This document shows, piece after piece, positions 32,031 through 44,065 of a stretch of 64,000 bases of DNA. The notes under the pieces are model-generated. The model saw nothing but the letters and a program-made list of their open reading frames with translations, was not told the origin of the DNA and ran no database searches. The DNA comes from Blepharisma japonicum. Taxonomy: Eukaryota; Ciliophora; Heterotrichea; Heterotrichida; Blepharismidae. A program made the position numbers and the translations under genes. The stretch's first letter is position 1; the number at the start of each line of letters is the position of its first letter. The DNA is taken from the NCBI GenBank assembly GCA_949751835.1, contig CATKHK010000007.1, positions 558,001 to 622,000 on the forward strand. Reading direction: 5' to 3'.

Positions 32031-33662
32031 TTATTTATCTTTATCAGTTCCAATTATACTCTCATATTTCTCTTGTAAGACCTGCCTGGTTGTCATATCT
32101 TCATTAATATTTTTAGGAATAGCTTCAACAGTTGTAGAGTGGCTGCTAATTATGAGTTCATCATAGTCTTCTTTATGAGGCTTTAAGTTTCCTTTCCTCT
32201 TAAGTTCTTCTAGAAATGCTTCATTAATCGATTTATTTAGTTTTTCTCTTATATCCTGCACATCTGTGGCTTCAGAAAGGCGATATTTTAGCCCATTTAC
32301 TGTCGTGTCAACTGATTTTCTTATAAAATCCAAAAATTCGTTCCTCACAATTTTCATGTCACTTTTGATCATAGAGACCATTTCATTTTTAATCGCATAT
32401 ATGCAGAAATTCAAAAAAATAATTTGTTCCCATAACTCCATAGGTGTATCCTGGTTCATTAATTTCAAGAAATAATTCGAGTCTAGTAATAAATACTTCT
32501 CCCATGGCTCTGTTTTTATATTAAGCTTAGATCTGGCTTCTTCAAGCTCTTGCATTTGTTTAAGCTCAGAAAAAATCTCAATAAATTCTGCTCTTATTGA
32601 CTGTAAAATAGGATGCTGCCAAATAATTGGGATTTTTTTACCTTTGGTAAAGTCTAATGAAGGGCGATTATCGATAAATGGCTTTTTATTGGTCTCAAAA
32701 TTAACGACTTGGTTGACAAAGGAGCGCATATGGACTGCCATTCCTAATGATAAAGTATTGTGAATGTTATCTTCGTTATTTTCTTCTAAAATAGTTACTG
32801 AGGTAAGCGAAGACTTATCAGATAAATATTTTGAGTGCTCAAAAATCATATTTGCTATGTTTGTCGGCATTAGTTTGTATTGGTAAAATAAGGATCTCTC
32901 GATAAATGTATGGTGGAGTAAATCATTGATAAGTAAAAAGACATGGTTTCCTTGGTCCCTTAAATAACATGCATGAGCCAAAGCAAAGTAGGGCGTGAAG
33001 TATTGGGAAATGTCAGAACTCAAGTGTCTTGAAGAATAAATCACAGAATTAGGGGAATTTATATAAGCTTGCAATGCACTTGCATTTATGTAAGGATTTG
33101 GGTTTGCAATAACAACTTTATGGTTGTCTCCAGCATTTAAAAATTGTTTGGCAGCACTCATGGCAAGCTTTGTTTTTCCTAAGTTTGATTTTCCATATAG
33201 CATTACCGATTGGCCATAGCTTAAAGGCTGCATCAAATCTACTTGTAAATATCCACTTGTCAGCATTTTAGTGCATGGCAAATGCTTTAGACTTGGCTTT
33301 AAATTAAGAAATTTACTGAAATCAAGACCTTCATTTTTTGGAGATAGAGGATGTAAAATTGAATTCATAGCGTTGACTGGGACTTGGAGTTTGAAATTTG
33401 TGTCAAGTGTGACATCTCCTTCTAATCTTTCAATTTTTTCGCTTAAACATGCTGCTAGCACCTTTTCTTCAAGTAAAGCAAAAACCCATGCATGATTATC
33501 TCCGATTTTTACAAAATCACCTTTTTTTGCAGCATTTACTCCGAATATAGAGACAATATTATCTGTTTATCATTTACTTTTCACTGACTCTACATAGCCT
33601 TGAGTTGGGCTAAGTTCTCTCAGATTTTTAAGACTGCGAGAGATCCTTGCGGCTAAGGCCAT
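32031..33662 (-). CDS. Divergent ATP-synthase alpha-subunit-like protein, 538 aa
   Basis: Exons 33578-33662 and 32031-33562 with a 15-nt intron. The order of features follows F1 alpha: N-terminal barrel (GYVESVKNNIVSIFGVNAAKKGDFVKIG...WVFALLEEKVLAACL), SGYLQVDLMQPLSYGQSVMLYGKSNLGKTKLAM (cf. TGxxAVDxxxPIGRGQRxLIIGDRQTGKTAIA), then TPYFALAHACYLRDQGNHVFLLINDLLHH (cf. [25 protein letters not shown]), and a helical C-terminal region. The P-loop is GKSNLGKT rather than GDRQTGKT, and the DDL site is NDL. Length is close to mitochondrial alpha (about 550). It is either a very divergent mitochondrial subunit or a paralogue without classical nucleotide sensing. No clear targeting peptide beyond MALAARISRSLKNLRELSP, which is basic and plausible. 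Confidence 0.72.
33563..33577 (-). other. Intron, 15 nt
   Basis: GTAAATGATAAACAG in the ATP-synthase-alpha-like gene; removal joins GYVESVK to NNIVSIFGV in frame. Confidence 0.85.
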
Positions 33663-33952
33663 ATTATAACACAAATTATAGTGATAAATTTTAAAAGTTG
33701 GACAAATAAGCCAAATTGGTCTAAAAATCCTGTAAAATCAAAAATTATGAGAAAAATCCTTCAAATTGAATTTCAATACTAAAATATAAAATAAATCTTG
33801 TTTTAGCCTAATAAATAAGATTCGTTATCATTATAGCTGTTTTCTAAATAATAAATATCTTTAATCGATAAAGAATTTTGTGCTATTCAAAATTTAAATT
33901 ATATTTTTGAAAGAATGATTGATCCGTAAACCCACCTCAAATTTCATAATAA

Positions 33953-35726
33953 ATGGAGGGATACAATTTATTTCCTGAAGTCTTAGAAGTAAATATACAA
34001 CTAACTGAAGAAATCAAGTCAGATCCTATTTACCAAAGCTATTTACAATGACTCACTGATAATGGTTGCATTTTTCCAAACCTAGACTTCCCTGTTGCAT
34101 TTGGTGATTACGGATACATCGGGGCAAAAGCCAAAACTGATATCCCTTCTCTAAAGGTAAAACCTATATAGGCTTTTTTATTTATTCCTTTCAACATTAT
34201 TATTACGCCCCAAAAAGCACGAGAAAGTCCAATTGGCTTTGTTTTCAATGAATGCGATTTTTTATTTAAATTAGGACATCGATCTGATGATTTTATTTTA
34301 TGAGTGTACCTGATGTATGAGTTTTTTCTAGGCGAAGAAAGCTTTTATTATCCTTATTTCCAGACAATACAAAATCCTGAAATGCTTATGGACTGAAACC
34401 TTGAAGAATTGAAACTATTGCAAGATAAATTCTTACTACTAGATGCAAGAAAAAGCTACCGAGAGGCAACAATTTATTTTAATTCCTTAGCACAAATTTT
34501 TGAAAAACATCCAAATTTTTTCCCTCCAGAAAAGTAACAAAATATTCAGAGACTTAAAATCAGCCTTTTTTTGGGCTTATAAAATAGTGACAACCAGAGC
34601 TTTCTGCTGGGGAGATGGCATGATAATTCCTTTAGCAGACAATTTAAACCATGAAGATGTGTATATAGATTACTTAACCCTTTCAAAAGAATTTCTTACT
34701 GTTAAAGCAGAACAGCCAGTATTACTTAAAGATTATTCTGATTTTTTAGGCTCTTCTAAACAATCAATTGTGCCAATGAGAAGCCGCTCCCATTTAAATA
34801 AGCTTGAAAAATATGTAAGATGGTACCAAGATGAAGGCTTTACAGACCATTCTTCAGTTTGGGAACTAGAAGAGTCTTTTCATAGCTTAGAAAGTAGTTC
34901 TGATGAAGAAGAACGCGTCAATGGAAGCTCAGGAGAGGAAACTGATAGTGAAGCTTCATCGTCTGAAAGCAGCAACAATTCAGAGAATTCAGAAGAAGAT
35001 TTAAGCTTCAGACTGGATGTGATTAACAAATATTTTGTAATGAGAGCTGGAGAAGATGGAAGCTTTAAAGAAGGCTCTCAAGTATTCAACTGTTATGGAA
35101 GACTAAATAACGTCGATTTGCTGCTTGATTATGGCTTTTGTTTACTTCCAAACAGATATGATAGCGTGTATGTAAGAGTACGATTTATTTAGATGTACAA
35201 AGCCAGGGTGAAATCGGAAGGAGGGAGGGTTGAGATCAGCAAACCTGATATAAAGACAGAAAATTCGTTAAAAGATGCAATTAATATTTTTTATCTCAAG
35301 TACAATAAACTCAATGAAAAATTTTTGAATTATTTTAGGAAATTAGTGTGGAATACAAGAGAATACGAAAATTTAAGGGTTGCTGCTCATGTTGAAGCTA
35401 ATATAATCCAAGGAGCTTGTGATGTTATTAAAGAGCTAATTAGGACGCATCCTACAACACTGAGCGAAGATGAAGACGCTATAAGAAATCCGCAACCAAT
35501 GAGAACTTTATTCGCTTTAAAATATAGGATTTCTCAAAAGCGAATTTTGCATAAGCAAGTTGAGCTGCTAGAAAATTTGAAAAAAATTGTAGAAGAAATT
35601 GAAGCTGGAAACTCTGTGGAGAGTGCTCATTGGAAAGAAATGAACATTGAGAATGCAAGGAAAGTGTACCCGTTCCGAGGATATTTGAAAAAACTTAAAG
35701 ATTTAGATGTTTGGAATCTGGATTAA
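33953..35726 (+). CDS. SET-domain protein methyltransferase (SETD3/RLSMT-like), 575 aa
   Basis: Four exons: 33953-34156, 34172-34533, 34550-35177, 35193-35726; introns of 15, 16 and 15 nt. Three TGA codons are Trp. The SET domain is of the split type found in Rubisco-LSMT, SETD3 and SETD6: GYIGAKAKTDIPSLKAFLFIP at its start, an inserted helical region, RAFCWGDGMIIPLADNLNHED (the xxPLADxxNH motif for AdoMet binding) and GSQVFNCYGRLNNVDLLLDYGF (cf. YGxxxNxxLLLxYGF). An acidic Ser/Glu-rich insertion (about residues 310-350) sits between these motifs. The C-terminal ~180 residues match the Rubisco-LSMT substrate-binding helical domain in position. Substrate unknown; SETD3 relatives methylate actin His73. 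Confidence 0.85.
34157..34171 (+). other. Intron, 15 nt
   Basis: GTAAAACCTATATAG in the SET-domain gene; phase 0. Confidence 0.87.
34534..34549 (+). other. Intron, 16 nt
   Basis: GTAACAAAATATTCAG in the SET-domain gene; removal bypasses TAA and changes frame to the one carrying the SET motifs. Confidence 0.87.
35178..35192 (+). other. Intron, 15 nt
   Basis: GTACGATTTATTTAG in the SET-domain gene; removal bypasses TAG and links SVYVR to MYKARVK. Confidence 0.87.
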
Positions 35727-35803
35727 CAATTAACAAATTATCTTCTGCTACTCTTTAAAAAAATTATCTAAATAGTTAATAGATGCATCCATTGTAAATT
35801 ACT

Positions 35804-35909
35804 ATTTATATTGATTGTTATTTTAGATCAAATTAATAAATAAACTCTCTGAGACTTACAATATCAGCCATAATGAGCAAAATACAAATATTAATTACTG
35901 AGAAAACTC
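35804..35909 (+). repeat. ~105-bp direct repeat, copy 1
   Basis: Begins ATTTATATTGATTG and ends near TTAATTACTGAGAA. It is about 85-90% identical by eye to 39404-39510, same orientation, offset exactly about 3600 bp. This copy covers the 3' flank and last four codons of the axonemal-type gene on the minus strand. Confidence 0.85.
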
Positions 35910-38900
35910 CTCCATCATATTTCTCTGATAATTTTCATAATTTTCTATCAGGATTTCAAAAGCTCTATCCAAATCAATGAGCCCATTCGGATTCAAATTT
36001 TTTGGATCTGCTATGACTTCTTTTTCTAGCTCTGCAACAATGTTCCCAATAGCTGTTTTATCCAAAATTTTATCGAAAATTTCTTTAGCTGATTCAATAA
36101 CTCTTATGCTAGGGTACATAAGTTTATCTGCATAATCATCAATCCCAAAAATAATCCCAATTTTAGAGTTCATTACCAATCCTAAAATATTCAAAAAGAA
36201 AAGAAAGCTATTTCAGCTATAATTTGTGGAGCCAAGCTTTTCCCCACACCCTAAAAATCGTAAATAAATCATCGCCCTTCTTCCACTAGAATTTTTAATT
36301 AAGGAAGCTACGAATTCCAAAAATTTTTTGTCTCCTATAGATTTCAGTCCATACTTTGTAATGAAAATGTCATAAGTTTCTTCTAGCAAGCTATCAACTT
36401 CCTCAGATCGATTTAGTTTTGACCTAATATCTTGATACATAGTAAATATCAAGTGATATAGCATTTTCCTGCTAATTGTAGCTTTCCTGCTGATTCAATT
36501 CACATCTTTTTGTAGAAATCTTTGAAGGATACCATGAGATGGGTGATTTTTTTTGATTGAGCTTGCTTCGTGGTGGAAATTAAATTCCATAAATTTTGTA
36601 GAGTCTTTGTTTGTGGTTTTTTTCTTTCTTGAAGCAGCTTGGCTAGAATGGGTTCTTGCTTCTGTAAAGATATTGTCTTCTGGCTCAAGTACGAAGCTTT
36701 TTGTCAACTTATCGTCTACCCAAAATGAGTTTGACTCAATGTTTTCTTTTACAGCTGTTAAATAGCCATTTTGATGGCCTTCTTCATACCCTAACACTTT
36801 TCCATCCTTAAAGCCAAACTCTTTTCCAGTTTCAAAACCAGAGCTGAACCCTGCTTTTCACGAATTAAGGTCAGCGTCCTTAGGCATGTATTCTGTTATA
36901 TTGATAGAAATATTAGGATAATTCGAGATCGGAAATGATAATGAAGTGTCAGGTCTACTGTTAGATTGAGAAGAATTAAGCCTTTGCTCATCAAACCCTG
37001 GAGTTAAAAATGGGCTTACACAATTAATTGAGTTTTCAAACGACTCTATTTTTGCATTCAATTTTTCCAAAATTTTCAATTTATTTTCTATTTCTTTATT
37101 AATTGCATCAAGCTCATCTTTCTTGTGTTCAATTATGGTATTGTTTGAATCCTGCCTTATAAAAGAAAATTCCTTGTTTTTGCCATTAGAAAATTTCAAG
37201 AGTTCCGGGGTTTCGTTTTTTATTTCTTTATTCACTCTTGAAGTTCTTCTCGAAGTCTTTGATTGTTTGAATTTTTTATTGATAGAGTTTCTTTTCTTAA
37301 TAGCCACTGGGCTCGAATTAGGCCTTTCAATTATAGGATGAAGTGGAACTGAAGATTTTTCATATCTGACTGATCCTTTACTAGAACGAATAGGAAGAGG
37401 GACAATAAATTTTTCTTTTGTTTCTTTTATCTCTTTTCCAGGATCAAAAATATTACCATAATCATCCAGCATTGAGATTTCAGCATCATCATCAATAATG
37501 TCTTCATCTTTAAACTCATTTTCGTCCTTTATTTCAATATATTCTTCTTCGGCATTAATCTTTTCATCTGTATTAATCTTTTCTTTGTTATTAATATTTT
37601 CTTCGTTATTAATCTTTTCTTCGTTATATACAGATGGTTCTGTTTGCACCTCTTTTGAGTCAATACTTTTGCTTTCTACTTCAATTTCTAAGGTCTCGGT
37701 TTGTGTTTCTCTTTCATTAGTTTGTATTGCAGATACTTGCACGATTTCCTCATCTTTTATGTCTTCATGCTCTTCTTGAAATTGCTCATTTTCTTCTATT
37801 TCTTCATTTTTAGGTGTTTTCTCATGGCTGTCATCAGTAATTGTCTTGCTGGCCCATATGATTTGTGCTTTTTGCTCTTCATTTTCTTCAGTTTGTGGGA
37901 TTTCTTTTTCTTCTTCGCTGTCTGACTGCTGAGTTTCAACAGTTTCAGGGTGTTGCTGTTGTTCTTTTCAATATACAACTGAAAGTTTGTGTTCCATAAT
38001 TGGTAGTGTATTTGTCCTCGTCTTTAAGTTTGCTTTAATCATTGATTTATCTATCCTGGCTTTAAATTCCAGATGTCTTTCTAAATTTTTGATTCTTGCT
38101 TTATAAGCTAGCAAATTGTCATCGGATTTTATCTTGGCAAGTCTTTCTTGTTCTCGTTGATCTTCGATTGCTTGTATTTTCAAATTCATTTGTGCAATTT
38201 CATTACTATGAGCATTTTTTATATCAAAAATTTCTTTTGTGTGTTTATCCTTTAACTTTCTCATTTCCTCAACTAAAGATTCACATCTTCTCTCTCTGAT
38301 TTCTGGCTGCTTTTCTAAAACTTCTCTGAGAAGCTCTCCCCTATTAATACAATGGACAGTTACTTGTCTAACTAATTCTTTTCCACACATTCCATAGATT
38401 ATTTCTGTTGCATCCAAGTCTCCATTAGATAAATATTTCGATTTCATCAAGCTGAATCATTTTCTCAAGTTTTCAATTTCTTGTCGACCAGTAGGGTTGC
38501 CTAAATAAAACCTTTCAAATGTCTCATAAGGACTTAAAGGCCTCAAAGTATTTTCTTCAATCTCTGAATTTTCTTCCACAAGTGCAGCTAAATTTAATCG
38601 CTTGCTAGAGCTTGAAGACGGTATCGTTGCAAGTGCTCTATTTACACACGCTTCTCTTTTACAAGAAATCGGGCTGGTTAGCCCAGTGGGGCTAAATGAG
38701 CTGGTAATTCCTCGATAGTCTGAATTAGCTAGAAGTGTTTTTACCTGATCTAGTTCTGTAGGAAGCTCCATACTGTTTAAGATGGTATCAAGATCTAATT
38801 CAGGGATTTTAATTTTGTCCTTTAGATGAGAAACATCGCGAGTAATTTTTGTCTCGACTCATTGGACTCGTTTTCGCTGACTTTCTGATTTTAATAGCCC

Positions 38901-39125
38901 ACGAACTTTATCCAGCTCAGCGATAGTTCTCCTGTCAAAAGTCTTTTCTGAGTTCAAGTCTAATAAACCTGTAACTTTTTCTATTTTTTTCTCAAAAACT
39001 TGGGTTTTTGTGTTTTTAGGAGTTTCTATAGGTCTTTGATTTACCGTTAAGTCTTCTACTTTTGTGCGGTGCTTGATTTCAATAAAAGGTGCTAAAGGGC
39101 TGAGTTTTGATTTACTTTTTTTCAT
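35895..39125 (-). CDS. Axonemal-dynein-light-chain-domain protein (AXDND1-like), 1076 aa
   Basis: A single frame once six TGA codons are read as Trp; standard-code reading gives seven fragments. About residues 235-390 resemble the Ax_dynein_light domain of p28/DNALI1: IIYGMCGKELVRQVTVHCINRGELLREVLEKQPEI (cf. ELxxxCFDELIRQVTINCAERGLLLLRVRDEI), followed by a coiled coil. AXDND1 has this domain in a protein of about 1000 residues, so length fits. The middle is very acidic (EEKINNEENINNKEKINTDEKIN imperfect repeat) with ERETQTETL and QTEPS motifs also seen in AXDND1-type proteins. The C-terminal 300 residues are helical. Likely a ciliary protein. Flanked on both sides by a ~105-bp direct repeat. 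Confidence 0.72.
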
Positions 39126-39549
39126 ATGTTTGATTATGTATTAACCCAATTTTTTAATTTTTAACACTAAATTCCATGTAGAACGTTTAGAAATTACTTC
39201 AATTATTTTGACTTTTAGCATAGCTCATTAAATATCGGTGCAAAAATGGTTTCTGCAAGTAAGAAACAAAGCTCTTTTATTTGGATGAAAAAGGACTAAA
39301 TAATCAGAATAGATTGCTATTTCAATAAAAAATAAAATGATTTGACGTTTTTTATCACTAAATTATTCTAAATTATTATTAAATTCATCTTTTGCATATT
39401 TCGATTTATATTGATTGCTGTTTTTAGACCAAATTAATAAAGAAACTCTCTGAGACCTATAATACCAGCCACAATGAGCAAAATACCACAATTAATTACT
39501 GAGAAGCTCGCAGATTATAAGTACTTTTCAGTATCGTCATAATATTAAA
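39126..39549. other. Intergenic, divergent promoter region with repeat
   Basis: This 424-bp stretch lies between the divergent starts of the AXDND1-like gene and the large membrane-protein gene. Apart from direct-repeat copy 2 it is AT-rich with nothing recognised. Confidence 0.5.
39404..39510 (+). repeat. ~105-bp direct repeat, copy 2
   Basis: Second copy of the element at 35804-35909. Shared core includes AACTCTCTGAGAC and AATGAGCAAAATAC. It ends 39 bp before the ATG of the large membrane-protein gene, so it lies in that gene's promoter or 5' UTR. Confidence 0.85.
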
Positions 39550-42500
39550 ATGGTCGAAGAAATTTTATTTCCTAAAATTCTTGTCTTACTCCTCCTGCTT
39601 TTGTTCCCACTGCTTTGTAAGGCCGACGAAATTGTCCAGCTCTATGATCTCTCTACCCTTAGAGTTTCTTACAACTCAGTTCGAAATCTTCCCCTTCAAT
39701 ATTATATCCAAGGTCAAAACCTCACTTATTCGCTCAGCGGATCATATGAAGGTGGCATAAACGCTGTGGGTCCTTCTATAACCCAAGGCATCAACTTAAT
39801 TTCGACAACAAAAAAAGCAGCCTCAAATAATCCTCCCAACAGTTTTGACCTGATCCAACAAGACCAAAATAACCCTCAGCTCTTGTATACAGTTGAAGGG
39901 TCCAATCTTAATTTTTGGAATATTGCTAGTTTAAGCAGCATACAGCTTTTAGGGTCTTCTCCAATTTCAGGGACCGGGACAGTTGTAGGGGTTTATTCAG
40001 TCTATCTTTCAAATACAGCTTATTATATTATTTTGCAGAGTAGCAAGACAGGAATTTCAGCATCGCTTTATAACTTAACAAAAACAGCGACAATTGCACC
40101 TATTGCAGGGTTGAGTTATACGATTTCTACAAGTTACTCTTTAATTGGGTCGTCTTTTACGACATTAAATAACAATATTTTCAGCTTTGTTCAAGTGGGT
40201 GGTACAACTCCTACAATTTATGTAGTTGCTTTTGATACTTTGCATTCAACTGCTACTTTGTATAATCAAATTAATAACAGCACTGTGCAAGCAAAAACTT
40301 TTAATCCCATTGCAACGGGCTTTTCAAATAAAGATTATGCTTACATTTGTGATACAAATAATGGGGTGTTCTTATTTAATGCCACTGCTTATTTAGCAGC
40401 TCCTAATACAGCTATCGATATTCCAATACTGCTGCAAGATCCGAGCGATTATGGGTATATTTTTTCTTGTTCGTTGGATAATGATTGGCTGGCTGTAGGG
40501 ACTTCTCAAGGAGTTGCTTTGTATTTATTCCCATCTCTTCAATTTGTGAAAAAGTTATCAAGATATGCTCGCCAGCATGAAGCTACTAGTCTTTTAGGAC
40601 TACAAAGATTAAGTAATACATATACTTTTACAACTAGCTTTTTTATCAGCAACCTAACAACAAGCTTCAGAGTGCAATACTTGCAATCTCAATTACAAGA
40701 AAATTTATTAATATCAGAAGTTTCCTATGATCTTTTCTCCACTGATGCAAGTGTATTAGCACCTCCATATATTGTCCTCGCAATGAACAATATTTGGTAT
40801 GCTATTTTCAACACTCCTAACTACCTTTGGGTTTATCAAATCAATCGGCCATATGCATCCTCTGTGGCTTTGACCGCTCCATATACCTTCAAAGGAGAGC
40901 TGGTAGTCAGCAACCTAAATACGGAAATTCAAGTTCCTATAGTTTTAGAAGGGGTTGACCCAAAAAGCTATGAAATTTATGGCTATAAAGGATTTGCTCA
41001 AGACGCTGGCTTTGGATATCCTTCTTATATAAGTATGTATATGAATACTAATGTTACTAAACAAAATTTTGAGTTTTATATGCCTGTATCCAATTATTAT
41101 GCTGGACAAGGTTTAGCTTATAAACTTCAAGCATATAACACTGTTCAGGACCTGACTATCGGAATTATTTTACCAGAAAAATATATGCAAACTTCAAATA
41201 TAAACACACAAGCTTCTATAACTTTTAGTCCTGTACTGGCAACTGATTTCAATGAGCTCATCCCAATTGCAGTAGCCATACCAACAGGTGACTCTAATAT
41301 TACGATTTACAGCTTAAATCCTTCATCAGGCCCTATGCGTCAGTCAACTTTTACTTGCCAAAACAGCTCAATGTATAGCAATAACGCAATAACTTTTATA
41401 GGAGGCAATATCAGGTTTTTAATTGTAGAATGCTATCTACAAAATCAAAATACTGGGGCTTATGATGTAGACTGGTACATTTACTCTGTAAGCAGTAGCT
41501 ATCAGATAACTTTTTTAAACACTAATTCATGGACTCAAATACTCCCTTCAACAAAACTAAGCATTATTTGCACAAACATAGCAGCACTTAGAGGGCAACA
41601 AATAGAAATTTATCAGTTTGACCAAACAACTTATAAATTTACGCCTTGGACGCCCATAAGTACAAATAGTATATCAGGAATCAATCAATTCATGCCTATT
41701 GATTTTGTAATAGAAAATAATGGTGGGAGCTGCAGCAACATTTATGTTTATGACTTCAATGCTGGCCTCATTCAAGTCACAGTCTCAAACTCTGCTGGAC
41801 CATACACAGCATCTACAATTGGGACAATCAGCTCTTTGCAAGACATATATGCACGCATAAGCACATATGGAGAAAATGTGTTCATTATTTCACCTCAATC
41901 TGACTCTGCAATGAGCTTTGCTGGAGTTCAAGTCACTTCTTCTAGCTACCAAATCACCTATTACCCAGTCTTTTCTGGCTGCAGCTATACAGCTATTGAT
42001 ATAAGTGACACATTTGTTGTTGTTTTGTGTGAAAACATTGATGGAAACCAAATTTTGGTGTTTGATTATAATGACTACACCTTTGAAAATTTATACACCT
42101 CGATCCCAGTTGACAGCATTGGAGCAATTTCTTTAGAGGGAGGCTCTATAAACTCTCTATTTGTGTATACAGGACAATATTTCTCTTCTTATGCCCTTAG
42201 CCAAATTGCTGATGATTTCAGTCCTCCAGTGAATTCTGATTTTATTCCTCAATATTATAGTGGTGTAACTACATGGGCTTTGGTATGGTTTAATTTTACA
42301 GCTGCTCCTTCAGCTGAATATGTTATTGAACTTGAATTAAATGCAACTAACAGTTACAACAGTAATAAAACTATCATTACTTTTAACTTACTTCCAAGAG
42401 GAACAGCTATTAAGCAACAGACTGGCTATGATACTAGCAGCAGCGTCCTCACATCTGGAGAAAAGGTTAAAATCACTGATACTTCATTTGTTCAGCCAAT

Positions 42501-44055
42501 CCCTCTTAACGCTTTTATGGGGAATAATATTAATTTCGGCTTATTGAACAATAAAAATGGAACTTTGATACAAAACTCCCAGCTTTGTCCAGTTGAATCA
42601 GCCCCTATATGTATTCTAGGTAAATATAAGGTTGATAGTACTTTATCGTATGAGTCAGCAATTGTTTCTGCCTTTGATATCACTCAGCATGGAACCATTC
42701 TTTACGTCTCAATAGAAAATGCGATCATTGCTTATGATACTACATCCAGCCCATATGAAAATGTAGGAGCTTACAATTTGACTGATTTCCGTGGATCTTA
42801 CACTACAAATTGTTTGAAAATACAAAGCACGCCTTATAGCAATGTATTAATTATGTCCTGCACTGAATGGAAGACTGAAACTTCAATGTACAGCGACACT
42901 TATCTGACTGTGCTTAATTTAACAATTATTAAAACCCCTCAACAAATAATGCTTAGATCATACCCAGCTGTCCTGATTACCATAGCTGATGATACAACTC
43001 AACAATACCCATTGGCTTATGTCCATGATTTCCAAACTGTCGATGTGTACCAAATCGTCACAAATAATGGCCAGGTTTCTTTAAATTTGGTCTCTTATAT
43101 TGACCCTGAGGTGATTGAGACCAATACTTTCTTTATTTGTTCAGTTCTCTATATTAACAGCACAGATCTTATTTTACTGGAAATTTATAGCGGATTCATA
43201 TACCTTAAAGCAACCCAAACAGTGAATCCCGTAGGATTTACTTACTCTATTCTCGCTACTTTCCCAGTACCATCACAAATAGTTAATTATGAAAACACTT
43301 ATTACACTTCAGCTTATATGACAAGTGACAAGAAAACAATCATTGCTACTGAAGTAAGAGGGGATGTGTATTTTTATGATATAACTAATGACGGATTATT
43401 AATCTCAAACCAGTTCCCTCCACTTACTCAAGAGTATGCGTATTGAATTAACTCAATTTCTGTGAACGAAACTCTAAAACTGATGGTTTTCCCTGTTTGG
43501 GATACTACCAAAGTAAAGCTTAGGGTCTTGAATTACACACAACAAGCTATAAATGCTATTTACACTGATATTGATGTAGGAATACCTTTATCTTCTCAGT
43601 CATTCGGAAGTATAGCAAATATAAATCTTGCTTATAAAGATGAAAATACAATTAAAATTATTTCATTTACCCAGCTTGTACAAAAGACTTCTAGTGAAGT
43701 TGTTTTAGCTGAAATTAATTTGTTGCCTCAGGTCATAATTTCTCCTATTGATACATCAGTTTCAGTTGATTATTCATTAACTGCTTATATTCAAGAATCA
43801 GGAGCACAAGTGGAGCTAGGAACTTTAAGCTTGATTTTTGGAAAAGGATCAAGCCCATCAGATGGTAGCAGTAGCAGTGGCGACAACTCTGACTGGTATA
43901 AAGAATGGTGGGTTTGGTTTATTATTCTTGTGGGTGTTATTTTGGTGGTTTCTACACTAGTTATTGCTATTTATTTCATCAAAAGATCCCGCAAAAAGAA
44001 ACAGATGGAAAGTTTGCTTATGGTTGATAAGAAATTTAGTCTTAATACTAACTAA
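39550..44055 (+). CDS. Giant single-pass membrane protein with beta-rich ectodomain, 1501 aa
   Basis: ATG 39550 to TAA 44053-44055 with one TGA Trp (43444). A strong signal peptide (KILVLLLLLLFPLL) starts the protein. The ectodomain of about 1430 residues is Ser/Thr/Tyr/Asn-rich with many short beta-strand segments like FVVVLCENIDGNQILVFDYND and DKKTIIATEVRGDVYFYDITND, suggestive of successive beta-propellers and a C-terminal Ig-like/cadherin-like part. NxS/T sites are frequent. A Gly/Ser linker precedes one transmembrane helix (WWVWFIILVGVILVVSTLVIAIYFI, about 1455-1480) and a short basic tail RSRKKKQMESLLMVDKKFSLNTN. A type I receptor or adhesin-like surface protein; similar giant proteins are frequent in ciliates. 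No named family. Confidence 0.87.
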
Positions 44056-44065
44056 TACCATTATT

